63,018 nucleotides of DNA from contig JADCDI010000033.1 of the NCBI GenBank assembly GCA_020251025.1, positions 1-63,018 on the forward strand. The letters are read 5' to 3'. A program made the position numbers and the translations under genes. The notes beneath the pieces are model-generated. The model was given only the letters and a program-made list of their open reading frames with translations, searched no databases and was not told where the DNA came from. Shown piece by piece: positions 17,036 through 25,210 of this stretch (the stretch's first letter is position 1; every line of letters begins with the position of its first letter). Source of the DNA: Rhodobacter sp. (GTDB lineage Bacteria; Pseudomonadota; Alphaproteobacteria; Rhodobacterales; Rhodobacteraceae).

Positions 17036-18325
17036 TCACGAAACGGAAAGCAGCCACGAGGCGGCGGCCGACAGCGCCAGAACCAGCGGAAGCGGCCAGT
17101 TCCGCCACATGATCAGAACCCCGGCGGCGGCGGCAAGCAGTGCGGGAACGGGCTGAAAGCCGGCCCACGCAGGCAAAGGCACATGGAATGGGCCGACCGC
17201 AGCCTGATCCACAGAGATGAAAATAACATGCAAGCCAAACCAGACCGAGACGCTGGCAATCACGCCGACCACGGCGGCGGTTATGGCCGCAAGCGCCCCT
17301 TGCAGTGCGGGGCGGCGGGTCAGATGGTCCAGCCAGGGTGCCCCGGCAAAAATCCACAGAAAGCAGGGCACAAAGGTCATCCAAAGCGTTACTGCCGCGC
17401 CTGCAAGCCCCGCCGGCAGACCGCCCGCCGGGTAGGCCGCAAGAAAACCGACGAACTGGGTGACCAGAATCAGCGGGCCGGGCGTGGTTTCGGCCAGGCC
17501 GAGCGCGTCGATCATCTGAGCCTGGGTGATCCATCCGAAATCATTCACCACCGTCTGCGCCATCCAGCCCAGAACCGCATAGGCCCCGCCAAAGGTCACC
17601 ACGGCCAGCATGGCAAAAAAACCGCCGATCCGCGCCAGAATCCCCCCTTCGAACAGCATCAGCCCGGCCAGCGGCACCAGCCAGACCGCGCCCCAGATGC
17701 CGGCGGTGCGAAGCGTTCCCTTCAGCGGCGGTGCCGTTGCGGGCAGGCCGGTTGCCACCTTGCCGCGCGTCCCGATCCAGCCCCACAGGGCCGCCAGAGC
17801 AATGATCAGCGGGAAGGGCAGGTTCAGCAGGAACAGGCCGGCAAAGGCCAGCCCGGCAATCAGGTAATCCCCCGCCCCCTTCAGTGCCCGGCTGGCCACA
17901 CGCAACAGGGCATGAATGACAATCGCCGCAACTGCCGCCTTGACGCCCAGCAGCAGCGCCTGCGCCAGGGGGGCCTGACCATGAAGCGCATAGACCACCG
18001 ACAGGACAAGGATCAGCAGCGCCCCCGGCCCGACGAACAGAAGCCCTGCCACAAGGCCGCCTTTGGTGCCGTGCAGCTTCCATCCGGCATAGGTGGCAAG
18101 CTGCATCGCCTCAGGCCCCGGCAGCAGCATGCAGAACGACAGGGCGCGCAGGTATTCGTCTTCGGTCAGCCATCGGCGACGCTCGACCAGTTCGCGATGC
18201 ATCAGCGCAATCTGGCCGGCGGGGCCGCCAAAGGACAGAAGGCCGATCCGAAGGAAGACAGCGAACACCTCGGCGATGGACGGCTTGCCTGCGGGCAGGG
18301 TCGCGGGGGCTGCGGGCCGGGCCAT
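17036..18325 (-). CDS. chrA: chromate transporter ChrA
   Basis: This 429-residue CHR-superfamily membrane protein has two homologous halves, each with the family motif (FGGPAGQIALMH with LSFCMLLPGPEAMQLA, and FGGAYAVLGWMAQ with ETTPGPLILVTQFVGF). The protein exports chromate using the membrane potential. It ends seven bases before sspB's longest possible start. No ChrB regulator is present nearby. Related long-chain ChrA proteins are widespread, and chromate may not be the only physiological substrate. Confidence 0.9.
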   Translation of the reverse strand: MARPAAPATLPAGKPSIAEVFAVFLRIGLLSFGGPAGQIALMHRELVERRRWLTEDEYLRALSFCMLLPGPEAMQLATYAGWKLHGTKGGLVAGLLFVGPGALLILVLSVVYALHGQAPLAQALLLGVKAAVAAIVIHALLRVASRALKGAGDYLIAGLAFAGLFLLNLPFPLIIALAALWGWIGTRGKVATGLPATAPPLKGTLRTAGIWGAVWLVPLAGLMLFEGGILARIGGFFAMLAVVTFGGAYAVLGWMAQTVVNDFGWITQAQMIDALGLAETTPGPLILVTQFVGFLAAYPAGGLPAGLAGAAVTLWMTFVPCFLWIFAGAPWLDHLTRRPALQGALAAITAAVVGVIASVSVWFGLHVIFISVDQAAVGPFHVPLPAWAGFQPVPALLAAAAGVLIMWRNWPLPLVLALSAAASWLLSVS

Positions 18326-18328
18326 GCC

Positions 18329-18868
18329 TTAGCCTGCCCGTTTGGCCGGGGTGTGCAGGCCCCCTGTGGGGGTGCTGCGCGCATCGTCACCCGGGCGGCA
18401 CAGGGCCAGCGCCGGGTCGCCCCGGCGGTGCCGGAAGGCGGGAAAGCCCGCATTTCCGGTGTCATCGCCCGCAGGCTCGGCCACCCGGCGGCGGCAATCG
18501 GGCAGGGCGGCGGATCGGGCCGCTGAAAGCCGGATCGCCTGATCCGGGGCGGTATCGGGCGTGGAAAGGGCGCGCGGGCGGGCGCGGGCATCTGCGGCAC
18601 AGCGGGCCACCTTGCCCCGGCTGCGCATCCGCAGCCAGGGCCGCAGCGGCCCCTGCGCCCCGGTGCCGGACCATGGTGCCACAGCAGGCGCAAGCTGACC
18701 CGGCAAGGGATTGTGCGCACCTTCGGGGCCATCCGGGTCATCCGCCAGCCCCTGTATCTGCAGCCCATGCCTGCGGGCAGCGACCCGGCCGGACAGGCAG
18801 ATCACCGGCAGCAGCGCCAGGGTGCAGGCACATCCGGCCGGGGGCCACAGGATAAGGCAAAAGACCAT
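18329..18868 (-). CDS. hypothetical protein (doubtful)
   Basis: An open frame of 179 codons lies between ssrA and chrA, stopping three bases before the chrA start. The first 30 residues are hydrophobic and could be a signal or membrane segment. The rest is rich in Arg, Pro, Ala and Asp with no domain I recognise. Its start lies inside the hairpin that probably terminates ssrA, and I see no clear ribosome-binding site. It may be non-coding or a decayed gene. Confidence 0.28.
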   Translation of the reverse strand: MVFCLILWPPAGCACTLALLPVICLSGRVAARRHGLQIQGLADDPDGPEGAHNPLPGQLAPAVAPWSGTGAQGPLRPWLRMRSRGKVARCAADARARPRALSTPDTAPDQAIRLSAARSAALPDCRRRVAEPAGDDTGNAGFPAFRHRRGDPALALCRPGDDARSTPTGGLHTPAKRAG

Positions 18869-18886
18869 GCCCCAAGGGTGGCACGG
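18859..18886 (-). terminator. putative terminator of ssrA
   Basis: On the minus strand CCGTGCC and GGCATGG form a 7-bp stem (one G-T pair) with an 8-base loop, followed by TCTTTT. It lies at the expected distance behind the coding part of the tmRNA. Confidence 0.55.
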
Positions 18887-19225
18887 CTGCGCGCAGAAGC
18901 AAGACGGGAAGTGCAGGTTTCTGTTGCCAGGTACCTGCGAACCCCGCCTTACGCGGCTAAGCGCAAGGACTTATGTTTGGTTTTGCGAGCTGCTTACGCA
19001 GCCAGCGCCACCGGAGCACGGTTGTCATTGGCAACTGTACTTTTGGACCGGTAACGGTGGTACCCCGCCGGGCGAAAGCTGGCCCCTTTGGACGTTCGTC
19101 GATCCTGTTTCGGCCCCATCCGCCCGCAATGCCGGGTTGGTCTGGTGGAGCCGCCGGGTACTGCCCCCGGGTCCGATCCGCGTATTACGGGTGCGTTTAT
19201 CGCCATAGTCCGGGTTGCCCCGGAC
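18887..19225 (-). ncRNA. ssrA: two-piece (circularly permuted) tmRNA
   Basis: The gene is permuted as in alphaproteobacteria: the acceptor piece comes first and ends in CGGCTCC-A-CCA (19153 to 19143). A 25-base spacer (19142-19118) follows, then the coding piece beginning GGGGCCGAAACAGGATCGACG at 19117. GGGGCCG pairs with CGGCTCC over seven bases, and the third pair is the G-U used by alanyl-tRNA synthetase. The T-stem CCGGG/CCCGG encloses GGCAGTA. The tag frame (19032-18994) encodes ANDNRAPVALAA and then TAA. The RNA rescues stalled ribosomes. The 5' end comes from the promoter position, and the 3' end of the coding piece is approximate. SspB, the adaptor for tagged proteins, is encoded nearby. 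Confidence 0.95.
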
Positions 19226-19231
19226 AGGTCT

Positions 19232-19260
19232 GATATAGTGCAGGGGTGCCTTTGCCGCAA
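19232..19260 (-). promoter_or_regulatory. ssrA promoter
   Basis: On the minus strand TTGCGG (19260-19255) and TATATC (19237-19232) are spaced by 17 bases, a good housekeeping-sigma promoter. It would start transcription near 19225, just before the acceptor piece. Confidence 0.7.
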
Positions 19261-19316
19261 GACGTCCTTGCAGCGGTTCTGCCAGGAATAATCCCACAGC
19301 CTGACCCGGAATACGG

Positions 19317-19340
19317 AACGCCCGGGCAGACCCGGGCGTT
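19317..19340. terminator. hairpin between solute-binding protein gene and ssrA
   Basis: A perfect 10-bp stem AACGCCCGGG/CCCGGGCGTT with a four-base loop lies 20 bases after the stop of the binding-protein gene. It has no strong T run on the minus side. It probably limits read-through into ssrA. Confidence 0.55.
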
Positions 19341-19360
19341 TCCTGCGGCACAAAAGGGTG

Positions 19361-20413
19361 TCAGAAACCCGACTTGATCAGTTCAAACTCCTCCAGCATC
19401 CGCGCGCGAAGCGCGCCGTCCAGCGGCGTCTGGGCAAGAACGGTCGTGCTGACCGGGTCCACCTCGCCTGCCTTCAGCTCTTCGATCGTGATCCCGGCCA
19501 TGGCTGCGTCGTTCGCATGGGCATAGCCCACGGTATCCAGCAAAACCTTGGCAGTGCCATGCGCAAGCCAGGCGTTGACAAAGTCATAGGCCTTGTCTTC
19601 CGAACCGGGTGCGTCCTTCATGTTCACAAAACCGCAAAAGAACGACGCCGCCCCTTCTTTGGCCTGACGCTGAAAGCCCACGTTGAAGCCGTCCGCCCGC
19701 AGAATCGGGATCACATCGTTCCAGGACCAGGCCACCAGCACCTCGCCCGAGGCCATGAGCTGGGACAGTTCGGACGGGTCAGTCCAATAGGCACGCACGT
19801 TGGCATGGGCCTTGCGCAGCCAATCGGCCGCCGCCTGAAACTGTTCGTCAGTCGTCGTGGTCCAGTCGCTCACACCGGTGGCAAGCAGCGCCAGCGACCA
19901 CACGTCATCGGTGTTGTCGGGAAGCGAAACGCGGCCCGCAAACTTCGGGTCGATAAAGACGTTGAGAGAGGCGACATCCTCTGCCGTGATCTGGTCGGCG
20001 TTATAGGCGACGGCAGTGAACGCATAATCGGTCGGGATGTACCAGACGCCGGTGTCGTCCCTGACGGTGGCCGAGTTCAGGAACCTTGGCGATATGTTCG
20101 CGAATTCGGGAATGCGGCTGACATCCCAGGGCTCGATCAGGCCGGCATCGCGGTACTTGCCCACCATCTGCGAACAGGGATGCACCAGATCCACCTTGAA
20201 TCCTGATGAGACCTTCTGAAACGCCTCGTCGTCATCGCCGAACACCGTAAAGGTGGGGCCCTGGCCATGCTTGGCCACATAGTCCTGGACGAAATCGTCT
20301 TTTATGAAACTGCTCCAGTCAAAGACAATCAGTTCTGGGTCGGCGGCGCGCACCGGCGCGGCCAGGGTCAGCGCGACGGCTGCCGAGACAAGAAGGGCGG
20401 TCGAACGTTTCAT
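19361..20413 (-). CDS. ABC transporter substrate-binding protein (spermidine/putrescine PotD type)
   Basis: This 350-residue periplasmic binding protein of the SBP_bac family has a clear signal peptide (MKRSTALLVSAAVALTLAAPVRA). The mature part starts with ELIVFDWSSF and contains WYIPTDYAFTAVAYN and LPDNTDDVW, the usual PotD-like pattern. Its ligand is probably a polyamine or similar cation, but this is inferred from the fold only. No permease or ATPase genes adjoin it, so it must work with a transporter encoded elsewhere. Confidence 0.83.
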   Translation of the reverse strand: MKRSTALLVSAAVALTLAAPVRAADPELIVFDWSSFIKDDFVQDYVAKHGQGPTFTVFGDDDEAFQKVSSGFKVDLVHPCSQMVGKYRDAGLIEPWDVSRIPEFANISPRFLNSATVRDDTGVWYIPTDYAFTAVAYNADQITAEDVASLNVFIDPKFAGRVSLPDNTDDVWSLALLATGVSDWTTTTDEQFQAAADWLRKAHANVRAYWTDPSELSQLMASGEVLVAWSWNDVIPILRADGFNVGFQRQAKEGAASFFCGFVNMKDAPGSEDKAYDFVNAWLAHGTAKVLLDTVGYAHANDAAMAGITIEELKAGEVDPVSTTVLAQTPLDGALRARMLEEFELIKSGF

Positions 20414-20747
20414 GGAAGCCTCTCCTGAAAATCACGGTGACGGTGAAGGGTGGCTGCGCAGTAGTGGCTGCGCTGGGGAATCACAACATTCCTGTGGACA
20501 CCCGTTTTCAAGCTTTGGTGACTTTGCGTCAGCGCAGGGTGTTTTGCGGTCACTGCCCTGATTTCTGCCTGTTTTTCAGGCAGACTTCATCCCGCCGGGC
20601 TGTTTCGATCATGGCCGGGGCAGGCAAGGCTGACCAAAGGACCAAGGGTGGAGGTGCCGGCCCGGCGGTGATATGGCTTTCGCCGCGTGTTCTGCGGGGT
20701 GCAGCCCGGGTGCCGCAGGCGCTGCCAGCAACGGAAAGGATATCACG
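20414..20747. other. divergent promoter region with inverted repeat
   Basis: These 334 bases lie between two divergent genes and hold no supported gene. At 20565-20583 a perfect inverted repeat CTGCCTG-TTTTT-CAGGCAG could be an operator or a hairpin. A GGAAAGGA ribosome-binding site for the rightward gene lies at the right edge. Confidence 0.5.
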
Positions 20748-21977
20748 ATGCCCCTTGACATGGATTTCGTGCGCAGCCAGTTCCCGGCCTTTCACAGTGG
20801 CCCGAGCCAGGGCCAGGCGTTTTTCGAAAATGCCGGGGGGTCCTACCCCTGCCAGCCCGTGATCGACCGGCTGCACCGCTTTTACCTGGAACGCAAGGTG
20901 CAGCCCTATGCGCCCTATGCCGCCGCCCAGGCCGGGGGGGCGGAAATGGACGAGGCGCGCAGGCGCCTTTCGGCCATGATGGGCGTGGCGGCGGACGAGC
21001 TTTCCTTTGGCCCCTCGACCAGCGCCAATACCTATGTCCTGGCCCAGGCGGTGCGGACATGGCTGCGCCGCGAGGGCGGGGCGATCGTGGTGACCAACCA
21101 GGATCACGAGGCGAACTCGGGCGTCTGGCGGCGGCTGGCCGATGACGGGATCGAGCTGCGCGAATGGAAGATCGATCCCGAAACCGGGCATCTGGACCCC
21201 GGCGATCTGGCGCGGCTTCTGGACGACGGGCGGGTCAGGCTGGTGTGCTTTCCCCATTGTTCCAATGTGGTGGCCGAAATCAATCCCGTCGCGGCGATTG
21301 CCGCCCTGGCGCAGGCGGCGGGTGCCCGGACCGTGGTGGACGGTGTCAGCTATGCGCCGCACGGCTTTCCCGATGTTGCGGCCCTGGGGGCCGATGTCTA
21401 CCTGTTTTCGGCCTACAAGACCTATGGGCCGCACCAGGGCATCATGGTGATCCGCCGCGCCTTCGGCGATGCGCTGCCCGCGCAGGGCCACTGGTTCAAC
21501 GCGGGGCCGCTTTACAAGCGCTTCACCCCCGCCGGTCCGGACCATGCGCAGATCGCCGCCTGTGCCGGCATGGCCGATTACATCGATGCCCTGCATGCCC
21601 GCCACTTTGCCCCTGAACCTGATGCCCTGGCACGGGGCCGCGCGGTTCATGACCTGATGCGGGATCAGGAGGTGCGGGTGGTTGCGCCGCTGCTGGACTA
21701 TCTGGCGGCGCGCAACGATGTGCGGCTGATCGGTCCGCGGCAGGCGGCAGACCGGGCCCCCACCGTGGCCGTGGCCCTGCCGGGCGCGGCAGAACCGGTG
21801 GCCGTGGCCCTGGCGGCCCATGGCATCAATTGCTGGGGGGGCGATTTTTACGCCAGACGCCCGCTGGAAGCGATGGGTGTGGACATGGAAAAGGGCGTTC
21901 TGCGGCTCAGCCTTGTGCACTATACCAGCGCCGGGGACGTGGCGCGCCTGATCGCGGCGCTGGACCGTGTTCTCTGA
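20748..21977 (+). CDS. aminotransferase class V / cysteine desulfurase-like protein
   Basis: This 409-residue PLP enzyme of the class V fold begins MDFVRSQFPAF and contains FFENAGGSYPC and FGPSTSANTYVL. The QDHEANSG loop, the aspartate region TVVDGVSYAPHGFPDV and the cofactor lysine in SAYKTYGPHQG are also present. It resembles the cysteine-desulfurase-like family (TIGR01976). The Cys-containing loop of true desulfurases is not evident, so the activity is unassigned. Start at 20748 follows GGAAAGGA. The gene is alone. Confidence 0.83.
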   Translation: MPLDMDFVRSQFPAFHSGPSQGQAFFENAGGSYPCQPVIDRLHRFYLERKVQPYAPYAAAQAGGAEMDEARRRLSAMMGVAADELSFGPSTSANTYVLAQAVRTWLRREGGAIVVTNQDHEANSGVWRRLADDGIELREWKIDPETGHLDPGDLARLLDDGRVRLVCFPHCSNVVAEINPVAAIAALAQAAGARTVVDGVSYAPHGFPDVAALGADVYLFSAYKTYGPHQGIMVIRRAFGDALPAQGHWFNAGPLYKRFTPAGPDHAQIAACAGMADYIDALHARHFAPEPDALARGRAVHDLMRDQEVRVVAPLLDYLAARNDVRLIGPRQAADRAPTVAVALPGAAEPVAVALAAHGINCWGGDFYARRPLEAMGVDMEKGVLRLSLVHYTSAGDVARLIAALDRVL

Positions 21978-22073
21978 CCGGCGCGGGGCCTGTGCTGTGG
22001 CTGGCCGGATTTTCCGGTCTTGTCCGCTGCCGGGCGCGGGTTACCTTGAAAGGACCAAGCGCAAAGAGGCCCC

Positions 22074-23489
22074 GTGACTGATCCCGCCCCCCTGATCCTG
22101 TGGTTCCGCCGTGATCTGCGGCTGGACGACCATCCGATGCTGGCCGCCGCCGCCGCATCGGGCAGACCCCTGATCCCGGTGTTCATCCTTGACCCCGAAA
22201 CGCAAGGGCAGGGCGCTGCGGCGCTGTGGCGGCTTGGTCTTGGGGTTGCGTCCTTTGCCGGAACGCTGGAACGGATCGGCAGCAGGCTGATCCTGCGGCG
22301 CGGCCCGGCGCTGGATGTGCTGAACGCGCTGATCGCCGAAACCGGGGCGGGGGCGGTGCACTGGACGCGCGCCTATGACCCGCCGTCGCGGGCGCGGGAT
22401 ACGGCAGTCAAGGCCGCGCTCAGGGCGCGCGGTGTGCAGGCGCAAAGCCACCCCGGCCCCCTGTTGCACGAACCCTGGACGGTCGAAACCGGCGAAGGCG
22501 GCCATTTCCGCGTCTATACCCCGTTCTGGCGTGCGGTCAGGGACCGTGCCGTGCCCCTGCCTGCCAAGGCACCGCAGCACCTGGCAATGCCCGCCGCCTG
22601 GCCTGCGTCTGACCGGCTGGAAGACTGGCATCTGGACGCGGCGATGAACCGGGGGGCGGCTGTGGTGGCACCCCATCAGGCGGTGGGCGAGGCTGCCGCC
22701 CGCGCCCGGCTGGACCGGTTTCTGGCCGGTCCCATCGATCTTTACCGCACCGCACGCGACTTTCCGGGCGGCGAGAACACATCGCGGTTGTCCGAAAACC
22801 TGACCTTTGGCGAAATTGGCCCCCGCCGCATCTGGCACGCGGGCTGGCACGCCATGGAACAGGGCCGCGCCGGGGCGGAGCATTTCCTGAAAGAACTGGT
22901 CTGGCGTGAATTCGCCTGGCACCTGCTGCACCACACACCGCACATCACCCATGCCAACTGGCGCGAAGACTGGGACAGTTTTCCCTGGCGCGGCGACAAT
23001 CCCGATGCCGAACGCTGGCGCCGGGGCATGACAGGAGAGCCCTTTGTCGATGCCGCCATGCGCGAGATGTATGTGACCGGCACCATGCACAACCGCGCGC
23101 GGATGATCGCGGCGTCTTACCTGACCAAGCATCTGATGACCCATTGGAAGGTGGGGCTTGACTGGTTCGCCGAATGCCTGACCGACTGGGACCCGGCGTC
23201 GAATGCGATGGGCTGGCAATGGGTGGCGGGGTCCGGCCCCGATGCCGCGCCCTATTTCCGCATCTTCAACCCGGCGACGCAGGCGGAAAAGTTCGACCCC
23301 GAACAGGTTTACATCCACCGCTTTGTCGCCGAACTCTGTCGCCGTCCGGGGCCGGAGGCGCTGGCCTATTTCGACGCGGTGCCACGGTCCTGGGGCCTGC
23401 AGGCACCGGGGCACTACCCCGAGCCGGTCGTTGCGCTGGCGGCAGGGCGCGACCGCGCGCTTGCGGCCTTCAGCGCAAGAAAGACTTGA
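22074..23489 (+). CDS. phrB: cryptochrome/photolyase (deoxyribodipyrimidine photo-lyase)
   Basis: This 471-residue flavoprotein repairs cyclobutane pyrimidine dimers with blue light. The N-terminal antenna domain starts ILWFRRDLRLDDHPML. The FAD domain contains SRLSENLTFGEIGPR, FLKELVWREFAWHL, the stretch FVDAAMREMYVTGTMHNRAR and LTDWDPASNAMGWQWVAGSG. Start is a GTG at 22074 preceded by AAAGAGG. It lies 58 bases before cfa on the same strand. Class I CPD photolyase is most likely; a (6-4) or signalling cryptochrome is less so. Confidence 0.92.
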   Translation: MTDPAPLILWFRRDLRLDDHPMLAAAAASGRPLIPVFILDPETQGQGAAALWRLGLGVASFAGTLERIGSRLILRRGPALDVLNALIAETGAGAVHWTRAYDPPSRARDTAVKAALRARGVQAQSHPGPLLHEPWTVETGEGGHFRVYTPFWRAVRDRAVPLPAKAPQHLAMPAAWPASDRLEDWHLDAAMNRGAAVVAPHQAVGEAAARARLDRFLAGPIDLYRTARDFPGGENTSRLSENLTFGEIGPRRIWHAGWHAMEQGRAGAEHFLKELVWREFAWHLLHHTPHITHANWREDWDSFPWRGDNPDAERWRRGMTGEPFVDAAMREMYVTGTMHNRARMIAASYLTKHLMTHWKVGLDWFAECLTDWDPASNAMGWQWVAGSGPDAAPYFRIFNPATQAEKFDPEQVYIHRFVAELCRRPGPEALAYFDAVPRSWGLQAPGHYPEPVVALAAGRDRALAAFSARKT

Positions 23490-23546
23490 GCGCGGCGGGG
23501 CTATCCGTCACGATACCGCGAAAGGAGCGGCCTGCTTGGGGGGGAT

Positions 23547-24758
23547 ATGACCGCACTGACGACCACACGGGGCCAGACCGGGCTGCCCCGCTATTTTCCC
23601 ACCGCTTTCGAGGTGGCGCGCCGCCTGAACCACGGGCGCCTTGATTTCGTGCTGCCCGACGGGCGCAGGTTCCGGGCCGAAGGCAGGCGTCCCGGACCGG
23701 TGGCGGAACTGCAGATCGACAACCCCGATACCTTTGCGCGGCTGATCCGCGAGGGGGACCTTGGCTTTTGTGATGCCTATCTGGAAGGCTGGTGGTCCAC
23801 GCCCGATCTGCAGGCCTTCATGGACCTGATCCACGAAGACAACGAAGGCGTCTATGACGGCTATCCCGGCATGGGGCTTGTGCGGGCCTACGAACGCCTG
23901 CGGTTCTGGCTGCAGTCAAACTCCAAGGCGCAGGCCAGAAAGAACATCAGCCATCACTACGATCTGGGCAATGATTTCTACCGCCTGTGGCTTGACGACA
24001 CGATGACCTATTCCTCGGCCATCTTCGAGACGGGACAGGAAAGCCTGGAAAAGGCCCAGATCCGCAAGTACGAATCCATGGTCAATCAGATGGGGGCGCA
24101 GCCCGGCGATCATGTGCTGGAAATCGGCTGTGGCTGGGGCGGATTTGCCGAATACGCGGCCAAAGAGCGGGGCCTGAAGGTAACGGGGCTGACCATCAGC
24201 CAGGCCCAGCATGATTACGCGGTGCAGCGCATCGCCGCCGCCGGGCTGAGCGACCGGGTGCAGATCAAGCTGCAGGACTACCGCGACGAACGCGGCACCT
24301 ATGACGGGATCGCCAGCATCGAAATGTTCGAGGCCGTGGGCGAGAAGTACTGGCCTGTCTATTTCCAGACCCTGCGCGACCGGCTGAAGCCGGGGCGTCA
24401 CGCCACCTTGCAGATCATCACGGTGCAGGACAGGCGCTGGAAGGTCTACAAGCGCGGCGTGGATTTCATCCAGAAATACATCTTTCCCGGCGGGATGCTG
24501 CCGTCCCCCTCGATCCTGAGGTCCGAGGTGGAGCGGGCCGGCCTGCGCATCCGCGGATCGATCGAATTCGGCCAAAGCTACAGCGATACGCTGCGGCGCT
24601 GGCACGAAACCTTCAATGCCCGCTGGGACGAGATTGCGGCCATGGGCTTTGATGACCGGTTCCGGCGCATGTGGAACTTCTACCTCACCTCCTGTGCCGG
24701 ATCGTTCCGGTGCGGCAACTGCGATGTGACGCAGATCACCGTCACCAAACCCCGGTAG
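23547..24758 (+). CDS. cfa: cyclopropane-fatty-acyl-phospholipid synthase
   Basis: This 403-residue SAM-dependent enzyme methylenates double bonds of membrane lipids. The SAM site is LEIGCGWGGFAEYAA, preceded by NISHHYDLGNDFYRLWLDDTM and TYSSAIF. The family glutamate and carbonate-site region is IEMFEAVGEKYWPVYF, and the C-terminus contains CAGSFRCG. Full length. It is probably co-transcribed with phrB. Some Rhodobacterales relatives make methylated or furan fatty acids, so the exact product is not certain. Confidence 0.9.
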   Translation: MTALTTTRGQTGLPRYFPTAFEVARRLNHGRLDFVLPDGRRFRAEGRRPGPVAELQIDNPDTFARLIREGDLGFCDAYLEGWWSTPDLQAFMDLIHEDNEGVYDGYPGMGLVRAYERLRFWLQSNSKAQARKNISHHYDLGNDFYRLWLDDTMTYSSAIFETGQESLEKAQIRKYESMVNQMGAQPGDHVLEIGCGWGGFAEYAAKERGLKVTGLTISQAQHDYAVQRIAAAGLSDRVQIKLQDYRDERGTYDGIASIEMFEAVGEKYWPVYFQTLRDRLKPGRHATLQIITVQDRRWKVYKRGVDFIQKYIFPGGMLPSPSILRSEVERAGLRIRGSIEFGQSYSDTLRRWHETFNARWDEIAAMGFDDRFRRMWNFYLTSCAGSFRCGNCDVTQITVTKPR

Positions 24759-25210
24759 ACCCCTGCGATGCCGCCCGCCGTCCGCCCTTTTGCCGCGCTT
24801 GCCCTTGCCGCGCCGGGCTGTCCGGCCGCCTGCGCCCGCGCGGACAGGGCGGCGCAGCGCAGGGGCCGGCTGCGGGCGCGTCCCGGCCATCGGCACCGGC
24901 ACCGGGCCGTTGCGCGGGCGGGTGACGATGGGCGAACCGCCCGGCCGGGGCTGTCTGGCGGCAAGGGGATTTGCCGCGTGCAATCGGTCACGCCGCAGGT
25001 CGGGCGGCTGTGATTGCCGTTTCGGTCTGCAAGGCCGCGAAAGGGTCTGCCCTGCTGCGCCGTGACGGGCCGGTGCCCGGCATGGTGCGCCTTGCCCCTG
25101 GGCATCCGGGCAGGGCGGGCACGGCCCCTGTGGCCGGAACGCCGCAAGGTGGGGGCGGGCTTGCGCGCGGCGTCCCTGCGGACCGGGCGCGCCGCAGGTG
25201 GACATGACCG
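24759..25210. other. long GC-rich gap without recognisable gene
   Basis: These 452 bases contain only open frames with Arg/Pro/Gly-rich, unfamiliar translations on both strands. They may be a decayed gene. I could not match any frame to a family. Confidence 0.5.

Noticed and set aside
18994-19353. Open leftward frame of 119 codons ending in ANDNRAPVALAA
   Set aside because: Only the last 12 codons are translated, as the tmRNA tag. The rest is the permuted tmRNA gene and its promoter.
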